A stretch of DNA of 64,000 bases. It comes from Prochlorococcus sp. AG-363-N16 (lineage in GTDB: Bacteria; Cyanobacteriota; Cyanobacteriia; PCC-6307; Cyanobiaceae). Each line of letters begins with the position of its first letter. Position 1 is the stretch's first letter. Positions 58,964-64,000 of this stretch are shown in pieces. The position numbers were made by a program, and so were the translations under genes. Below the pieces are notes generated by a model. The model had not been told where the DNA came from. It ran no database searches and worked only from the letters and a program-made list of their open reading frames with translations. The stretch spans positions 1 through 64,000 of the forward strand of contig QCFW01000003.1 in assembly GCA_003280135.1 (NCBI GenBank), read 5' to 3'.

Positions 58964-61384
58964 ATGGTTTTTAATGAACAAAATCCAAAAGATTCTGCTA
59001 CTGTTTCACCTTTTGAGGAAACTCTTGATTTATTAGAGTGGCCTAGGTTATGCGAACAAATTTCTTCATTTAGCTGTACTCCTCAAGGAAAGAAAAGGTG
59101 TATGAGATTGCCAATACCAAATAGCATAACAACTACTAAGAGCTATTTAGCAGAAACTCTGGAAATTGGTACTTTGGATAAGTTTCTTGAGAATGGCCTT
59201 AGTTTTGTTGGAATTCATGATTTAGATAATATATTGCATCGATCTGCTAAAGGAGGAGTATTGTCAGGTGAGGAATTATTAGCAATAGCTGAAACACTGA
59301 GATCTGCTCGAAGATTAAGACGTCAAATATATGATCAAGAACTAAGGCCTACACTATCAAGTCTTTTAAGTGATATCGCAACATTGCCAGAGTTGCAGAA
59401 GCTGCTTGAATTTGGGTTAGAGGAAGGTGGGAGAATTGCTGATAGAGCAAGTGAGCGGTTGTCCCAGTTAAGGCGAAAACTTTTAGATTTAAAGCTTCAG
59501 AGGCGTGACTTATTACAGGACCTTGTCCGGAGATATAATTCTATCCTTCAAGACACTGTTATTTCTGAGAGGTATGGTCGTTCTGTGCTTTCGGTAAAAG
59601 CTGGAGCGCTTGATCAATCTCTAGGAACAGTCCATGACACTTCTTCGTCAGGGAGTACAATTTTTGTGGAACCGAATACAATTATCCCTATAGGTAACAA
59701 GATTATTGAAGTTAAGGGGGACATTACTAAAGAAGAAAACAGATTATTGGCTTTATGGAGTGGGAAAGTTGTCATCCATATTTCAACTATTAATCATTTA
59801 TCTCAGGTAATGATGCAATTAGAGCTTGCATTGGTTCGAGCACGTTATGGTGATTGGATGAAAGGTGTTGCACCTTCTATACATCAAGATATTGATTCTC
59901 CTTTTTTGATTGAAAAGTTTTGCCACCCTTTATTGCTATGGCAACAGCACTTTGAGAAAGGCAGACCAGTTGTTCCTATTAGCTTTGAGGTCTCTTCCGC
60001 TTTAAGAGTCATTGCAATTACTGGACCGAATACAGGAGGTAAAACAGTAATTTTAAAGAGTGTAGGACTAGCGGTTCTTATGGCACGATCTGGATTCCTA
60101 TTGCCATGTAAAGGAAACCCATCATTACCATGGATTGATCAGGTTTTAGCAGACATAGGTGATGAGCAATCATTACAGCAGAGCCTTTCTACATTCAGTG
60201 GCCATATAACTCGTATTAGTCGAATCTTGCATTCATTAGAAATTAGTAAGGGGTCAACTTTAGTTTTGCTTGATGAAATTGGAGCGGGAACCGACCCTAC
60301 AGAAGGAACAGCATTGGCAATTTCTTTGCTTAAAACACTGGCTGATCGAACTAGACTTACTGTTGTTACGACACATTTTGGTGAATTAAAGGCCCTGAAA
60401 TATAGTGATCAACGCTTTGAAAATGCTTCTGTTGCGTTTGACAGTCAAACGATAAAACCTAAGTATTATTTGCAGTGGGGTATACCTGGGAGAAGTAATG
60501 CTTTAGCAATTGCTAGCAGACTTGGACTTGAACCAGCAATTATAGAGAATGCTCAGAAGTTAATCGGACCCAATGGTTTGGAAGATGTAAATGCTGTGAT
60601 TAAAGGATTGGAAGACCAAAGAAAACTGCAACAATCAGCAGCAGAAGAGACTGCTGCTTTGTTGGCTCGAACTGAGTTGCTTCATGAAGAGTTGCTCGGC
60701 CAATGGAGAAAACAAAGTCAAAAATCAGCAGAGTTTCAAGAAAAAGGACGCCAGAAATTAGCAACATCTATACGAGAGGGACAAAAAGAAGTGCGTGAAC
60801 TAATAAAGCGATTAAGAGAACCAGGAGCTGATGGGGAGATCGCCAGAAGTACAGGAAAGCGTTTGAGAAAAATGCAAATTCACTACCAGAAAGAGACAAT
60901 TATCAAAAATAAAAATGATTGGTTTCCTAAAGTAGGAGATCGTGTGAGATTAATCGCTATTAATAAGGCTGCAGAAGTGCTTGAGATGTCAGAAGATGGA
61001 TTGCAAGTAACTGTTCTTTGTGGCCTGTTTAGAAGTGTTGTTGATTTAACCTCAATTGAAAGCCTTGAAGGTGCTAAGCCACGTCTTCCTGAACCCCCTT
61101 CGGTAAAAATAAAAACAAATTCTCGAGTGATTGAGCATGCAAAAGTTCGGACTAAAAAAAATACACTAGATGTTCGAGGCCTGAGGGTGCATGAAGCTCA
61201 ATCAGTTATTGAAGAGAAATTGCGGCATACAATTGGGCCCCTATGGGTAATTCATGGTATTGGAACTGGAAAGTTAAAGAAAGGGCTACTTGAGTGGTTA
61301 AAGACCCTTGATTATGTTGATGAAATTAGTAATGCCCCTCAAAATGAAGGAGGAGCAGGTTGTACTGTGATTTGGGTAAGTTGA
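58964..61384 (+). CDS. mutS2: MutS2 DNA mismatch-repair/recombination-suppressing ATPase
   Basis: An 806-residue MutS2. ATPase P-loop 'GPNTGGKT' is at 354-361, Walker B is in 'VLLDEIGAGTDPTEG', a coiled coil follows, and the C-terminal Smr endonuclease domain carries 'LDVRGLRVHEAQ' and 'VIHGIGTGKLKKGLLEWL'. The MutS1 N-terminal mismatch domain is absent. In characterised bacteria MutS2 suppresses homologous recombination or rescues collided ribosomes. Confidence 0.95.
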   Translation: MVFNEQNPKDSATVSPFEETLDLLEWPRLCEQISSFSCTPQGKKRCMRLPIPNSITTTKSYLAETLEIGTLDKFLENGLSFVGIHDLDNILHRSAKGGVLSGEELLAIAETLRSARRLRRQIYDQELRPTLSSLLSDIATLPELQKLLEFGLEEGGRIADRASERLSQLRRKLLDLKLQRRDLLQDLVRRYNSILQDTVISERYGRSVLSVKAGALDQSLGTVHDTSSSGSTIFVEPNTIIPIGNKIIEVKGDITKEENRLLALWSGKVVIHISTINHLSQVMMQLELALVRARYGDWMKGVAPSIHQDIDSPFLIEKFCHPLLLWQQHFEKGRPVVPISFEVSSALRVIAITGPNTGGKTVILKSVGLAVLMARSGFLLPCKGNPSLPWIDQVLADIGDEQSLQQSLSTFSGHITRISRILHSLEISKGSTLVLLDEIGAGTDPTEGTALAISLLKTLADRTRLTVVTTHFGELKALKYSDQRFENASVAFDSQTIKPKYYLQWGIPGRSNALAIASRLGLEPAIIENAQKLIGPNGLEDVNAVIKGLEDQRKLQQSAAEETAALLARTELLHEELLGQWRKQSQKSAEFQEKGRQKLATSIREGQKEVRELIKRLREPGADGEIARSTGKRLRKMQIHYQKETIIKNKNDWFPKVGDRVRLIAINKAAEVLEMSEDGLQVTVLCGLFRSVVDLTSIESLEGAKPRLPEPPSVKIKTNSRVIEHAKVRTKKNTLDVRGLRVHEAQSVIEEKLRHTIGPLWVIHGIGTGKLKKGLLEWLKTLDYVDEISNAPQNEGGAGCTVIWVS

Positions 61385-61459
61385 TTTCTTATGCAATACC
61401 TAAGCTTCTAATTCAAGTAATGCTAACTAGTTTTAGAATATTCGCTTACTGCAAAACTA

Positions 61460-61927
61460 ATGACTAAGAAAAAAATTTATTTAGCTTCTCCTTACGGTTT
61501 TTCAAAGCAATGGAAGACTAACCTTTTACCCGAATTTGTTTCTATATTGGAAGATATGGGTGCTGAAGTTTGGGAACCTTTTAGTAGAAATAATCAGGTT
61601 GACTTTTCAAAACAAGGTTGGGCTTATAAAGTTGCCATTTCTGATCTTCAAGATGTTAAAAACTCGGATGCAATGTTTGCGATTGTGAATGGCACACCAC
61701 CTGATGAAGGGGTTATGGTTGAGCTTGGAGTCGCTATAGCTCTAGGTAAACCAACATTTTTGTTTCGGGATGACTTTCGCCGCTGTACGGACTCGGATGA
61801 TTATCCACTGAATTTAATGATCTTTGCTGGGATTCCACTCCATAACTGGAAGGATTACTTTTACACGGATATCAGGGAAATATCTAATTCACAAAAGGCA
61901 TTAGTGAAATGGCTACAAAACTCATAA
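61460..61927 (+). CDS. Nucleoside 2-deoxyribosyltransferase family protein
   Basis: A 155-residue Rossmann-like protein. 'IYLASPYGFS' at the N-terminus binds the nucleoside and the likely catalytic E88 is in 'PDEGVMVELGVAIALGKP'. 'FLFRDDFRRCTDSDDYPLNLMIF' is a family stretch. Members swap bases on deoxyribose or hydrolyse nucleotides, so the substrate needs assay. It is between mutS2 and obgE on the same strand. Confidence 0.88.
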   Translation: MTKKKIYLASPYGFSKQWKTNLLPEFVSILEDMGAEVWEPFSRNNQVDFSKQGWAYKVAISDLQDVKNSDAMFAIVNGTPPDEGVMVELGVAIALGKPTFLFRDDFRRCTDSDDYPLNLMIFAGIPLHNWKDYFYTDIREISNSQKALVKWLQNS

Positions 61928-61968
61928 AAAGTTTTTGTAAGTAGGTATTCTCAATTAATTGTCTCCGC

Positions 61969-61974
61969 TATAAT
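61969..61974 (+). promoter_or_regulatory. Candidate -10 box for obgE
   Basis: TATAAT sits 114 bases upstream of the obgE start in a 160-base gap. No good -35 is seen at the right spacing, which is common in Prochlorococcus. It implies a 5' leader of about 105 bases. Confidence 0.4.
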
Positions 61975-62087
61975 ATATTTAACTAATTTATTTGTGCTTT
62001 ACATCTCTACCGATTCTTGTTATCAAAATACAAATGAAGCATAGTTTAAAAACAGTCCTCGAGATCCATTGATATCAGAGAAATAAG

Positions 62088-63077
62088 ATGCAGTTTATTG
62101 ACCACGCAAAAATCACAGTAAGAGCTGGCCGTGGTGGTGATGGTATTGCCTCATTTCGAAGGGAAAAATATGTTCCAGCAGGAGGTCCCTCAGGAGGTAA
62201 TGGAGGGGATGGAGGAAAAGTTATTTTTTTGGCAGATAATAATTTGCAGACTTTATTGGATTTTAAATTTCATCAATTACTCTTCGCTCAAGATGGTCGT
62301 AGAGGAGGTCCAAATAAATGCACAGGTGCTTCTGGTGAAGATCTTGTGCTGAAAGTACCTTGTGGTACTGAAATTAAACATTTACAAAGTGGAGTAATTT
62401 TTGGGGATTTAACTTTTGATGGACAAAAACTTGTAATAGCTTTTGGAGGTAAAGGAGGGCTTGGGAATGCCCATTATTTAAGTAATCGAAATCGTGCTCC
62501 GGAGAAGTATACGGAAGGAAGAGAAGGAGAAGAATGGCAACTAAGTCTTGAGCTTAAATTGTTAGCAGAGGTTGGAATTATTGGACTCCCTAATGCCGGT
62601 AAAAGTACATTGATTTCCGTCTTGTCTTCTGCAAGGCCAAAAATAGCTAATTATCCATTTACAACTTTGATACCAAACTTAGGAGTTGTTCCTAAACCTA
62701 GTGGAGATGGAGTGGTCTTTGCAGATATTCCTGGTTTAATTTCTGGAGCAGCTTCAGGTATAGGTCTTGGACATGAGTTCCTAAGACATATTGAACGTAC
62801 TAAGTTGTTAATTCATCTTGTCGATGCATCTGCTTCAGATCCATTCGAAGATATTCAAATAATAGAAAAGGAGTTAATTGCTTATGGCCATGGTTTGATT
62901 GACCGACCTAGGATTATAGTTTTTTCAAAAAAAGAGCTTCTAGAAGAAAAAAACTTGAATGATATCACTAAAGCTTTCGAGAGACTTAAGGAAGTTAATG
63001 TGTTATCTATCTCTGCAGTAATGAATGATGGTTTAGAAAAACTTTTGAATGAAATCTGGAGAAATCTTGAAATTTAA
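62088..63077 (+). CDS. obgE: GTPase ObgE/CgtA
   Basis: Essential GTPase for 50S assembly and stress control. 329 residues: glycine-rich N-terminal Obg domain (1-158, with '[21 protein letters not shown]'), then the G domain with P-loop 'GLPNAGKS' (166-173), '[22 protein letters not shown]' (switch II) and 'FSKKE' in place of NKxD. The C-terminal OCT domain of longer Obg proteins is absent, as in many cyanobacteria. Confidence 0.96.
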   Translation: MQFIDHAKITVRAGRGGDGIASFRREKYVPAGGPSGGNGGDGGKVIFLADNNLQTLLDFKFHQLLFAQDGRRGGPNKCTGASGEDLVLKVPCGTEIKHLQSGVIFGDLTFDGQKLVIAFGGKGGLGNAHYLSNRNRAPEKYTEGREGEEWQLSLELKLLAEVGIIGLPNAGKSTLISVLSSARPKIANYPFTTLIPNLGVVPKPSGDGVVFADIPGLISGAASGIGLGHEFLRHIERTKLLIHLVDASASDPFEDIQIIEKELIAYGHGLIDRPRIIVFSKKELLEEKNLNDITKAFERLKEVNVLSISAVMNDGLEKLLNEIWRNLEI

Positions 63078-63158
63078 GCAATTTATGTGTTTTAGCTCAA
63101 ATTCTTACTTGTCGATATTTAAAGAATTGGTCATAACTAGGAAGAAGCTTTTGTAATT

Positions 63159-63341
63159 ATGAATTTCTACACTTGTTTTGATAACCAAGGTAAGGTGATT
63201 GCTAGATGTCAAACCTATCAGGAAATTGAGGCTTTAAAAAGAAGAGGTCGTCCTATTCGAGAAGTTCGAGAGATGAAAAAGGAAGAAGCAGTTGTTTGTT
63301 CTTTAACAAGCAGCCCCTCTGATTTTAATATGGATTATTAA
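63159..63341 (+). CDS. Small conserved-looking hypothetical protein
   Basis: A 60-residue soluble protein: 'MNFYTCFDNQGKVIARCQTY' then basic 'KRRGRPIREVREMKKEE'. It looks like a short beta-hairpin/helix protein with two cysteines in the N-terminal half; family not recognised. It converges with cp12 and ends just before a strong bidirectional stem-loop, which supports it being transcribed. Confidence 0.65.
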   Translation: MNFYTCFDNQGKVIARCQTYQEIEALKRRGRPIREVREMKKEEAVVCSLTSSPSDFNMDY

Positions 63342-63371
63342 TCAATACAGATTGATTGAATAATTGCATTA

Positions 63372-63402
63372 AAAAAAAGCAGGATTTTTTCCCGCTTTTT
63401 TT
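63372..63402. terminator. Bidirectional rho-independent terminator
   Basis: Between the convergent 60-residue gene and cp12 lies AAAAAAAGC-A-GGA, loop TTTTT, TCC-C-GCTTTTTTT. One A-C mismatch aside, the arms pair over 13 positions and give T-runs on both strands (63372-63402). It can terminate both transcripts. Confidence 0.85.
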
Positions 63403-63420
63403 AATTTTTAGGAACCTAAT

Positions 63421-63639
63421 TTAGTCGTCATATACAAGACATTCTGGTTCGTCTGGATTTGCATCGCAAAATAATTCAAGCGCATTTGGATCATGCTTAT
63501 CTTCAGGATGATGCTCCTTATACTCTTCAAGAGAGTGAAGCTCATCAGTCAAGTGCCTAAGCTTAGGGGTGTTCCCCTCTGCTTCAGCTGAAAGGATCTC
63601 GTTTTGATCCTTTTGGATGTGCTCGTCAATAGTATTCAT
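63421..63639 (-). CDS. cp12: CP12-type regulator lacking the N-terminal cysteine pair
   Basis: CP12 clamps GAPDH and phosphoribulokinase in the dark. The 72-residue protein keeps the C-terminal GAPDH-binding half, 'ALELFCDANPDEPECLVYDD' with C58 and C67 and the acidic tail, and a helix rich in Glu/His in the middle. The N-terminal cysteine pair that helps bind PRK in most CP12s is absent (no Cys before 58), as also known for some marine cyanobacteria. AAGG is upstream of the ATG. Confidence 0.92.
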   Translation of the reverse strand: MNTIDEHIQKDQNEILSAEAEGNTPKLRHLTDELHSLEEYKEHHPEDKHDPNALELFCDANPDEPECLVYDD

Positions 63640-63760
63640 GAAGAACTTACCTTAAGCTTTTTCAATCAACTTACATACATTAATTAGGTTCAGAGCTTGT
63701 GTCGAATATGTAAACCGTACTTCGTTTTATTTACAACACTTAAGCACCAGAAATGTAGTA

Positions 63761-63904
63761 CTAGATACCAGATCCGTTTGTTTGTTCAACATTTTTTAAG
63801 TATTCGAAAACACTTTTATCACCAATATCTAGAGCTGGATCCATTCCAAATTTACGAATACCAAGTATCAATAACAGAAGAGCTGAAAGACTTAGTAGAC
63901 TCAT
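63761..63904 (-). CDS. Possible 47-residue membrane ORF, or 3' end of a longer gene
   Basis: From the ATG at 63904 the frame reads 47 codons to TAG at 63761: a hydrophobic stretch 'LLSLSALLLLILGIRKFG' then a polar tail 'MDPALDIGDKSVFEYLKN'. The frame is also open upstream to the window end, so it may be the end of a longer gene. No Shine-Dalgarno is obvious. No family is recognised. Confidence 0.4.
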   Translation of the reverse strand: MSLLSLSALLLLILGIRKFGMDPALDIGDKSVFEYLKNVEQTNGSGI

Positions 63905-64000
63905 CGTAATTATTGGAGTAGTTAACTGAAAACAATGGCCTAAAAAGGTTGTTGGTAATAAAAGTGTTAAGCCTATAGCTTCGTTTTGACGAAAACAAAA

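Noticed and set aside
63697-63909. 70-codon open frame on the plus strand
   Set aside because: Odd composition with many His/Phe/Gln, no start signal, overlaps the more protein-like minus-strand frame.

Overview
The window is a 64 kb stretch of densely packed core chromosome from a unicellular marine picocyanobacterium, most likely a low-light Prochlorococcus. This rests on the AT-rich sequence, short gaps, small streamlined proteins and gene content: ndhA and ndhH of the cyanobacterial NDH-1 complex, chlM, a phylloquinone (men) cluster, CP12, BicA/SbtA/SbtB-type bicarbonate uptake genes, and a thioredoxin-reductase-like flavoprotein of a type described from marine cyanobacteria. I cannot name the strain. 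I found no rRNA, tRNA, CRISPR array, insertion sequence, prophage or other mobile element. About 66 protein genes are supported, on both strands. || Layout. 1-9.3 kb: ndhA (cut by the left edge), gltA, a membrane-anchored DUF3352 protein, a rhodanese, trpB, an eIF1/SUI1-like protein, cysC, purE, nagA and chlM. 9.3-19.7 kb: a LuxR-type response regulator, a cysteine desulfurase, rsmH, ndhH, the men genes (menI, menE-menC-menA, menF), then grxC-gshB for glutathione. 19.8-23.6 kb: a forward run of prfB (with a programmed +1 frameshift), a DUF3188 protein, ybeY, dgkA, trpG and a metallo-beta-lactamase-fold protein lacking the usual metal motif. 23.6-28.7 kb: a tightly coupled reverse run mnmE-nadC-argS-hisC. 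28.8-35.2 kb: a DUF2062 protein, the (p)ppGpp synthetase/hydrolase, a fused double ABC ATPase and rbgA-rluD. 35.2-41.5 kb: the only gap over 300 bases, pgk, a secreted unknown, murG, and rnhA-pyrD-aminotransferase. 41.5-47.8 kb: clpB, then secE-nusG-rplK-rplA-rplJ-rplL, with a probable L1-binding element before rplA and an L10-type leader before rplJ. 47.9-56.4 kb: gloA, eno, a UbiB/ABC1 kinase with two small unknowns, the thioredoxin-reductase-like gene, and bicA-sbtA-sbtB. 56.6-64 kb: a DnaJ-like protein, hemB, a VOC protein, mutS2, a nucleoside 2-deoxyribosyltransferase, obgE, a small unknown, cp12 and a possible small membrane ORF. || How it fits together. Most genes serve photoautotrophic housekeeping: electron transport (ndh, phylloquinone, chlorophyll and heme), carbon supply and its redox control (bicarbonate transporters, CP12, pgk, eno, gltA), redox homeostasis (glutathione, glutaredoxin, glyoxalase, thioredoxin-reductase-like protein) and translation (L11/L1/L10/L12, RF2, ArgRS, RbgA, ObgE, RsmH, YbeY, MnmE). 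Many starts are not ATG: GTG for ndhA, trpB, purE, nusG, secE, rbgA and probably eno; TTG for prfB, the thioredoxin-reductase-like gene and ubiB. The most interesting points are the prfB recoding site, regulatory or catalytic proteins that lack hallmark motifs (the TrxR-like protein, SbtB, CP12, the MBL-fold protein), and the ribosomal-protein RNA leaders.
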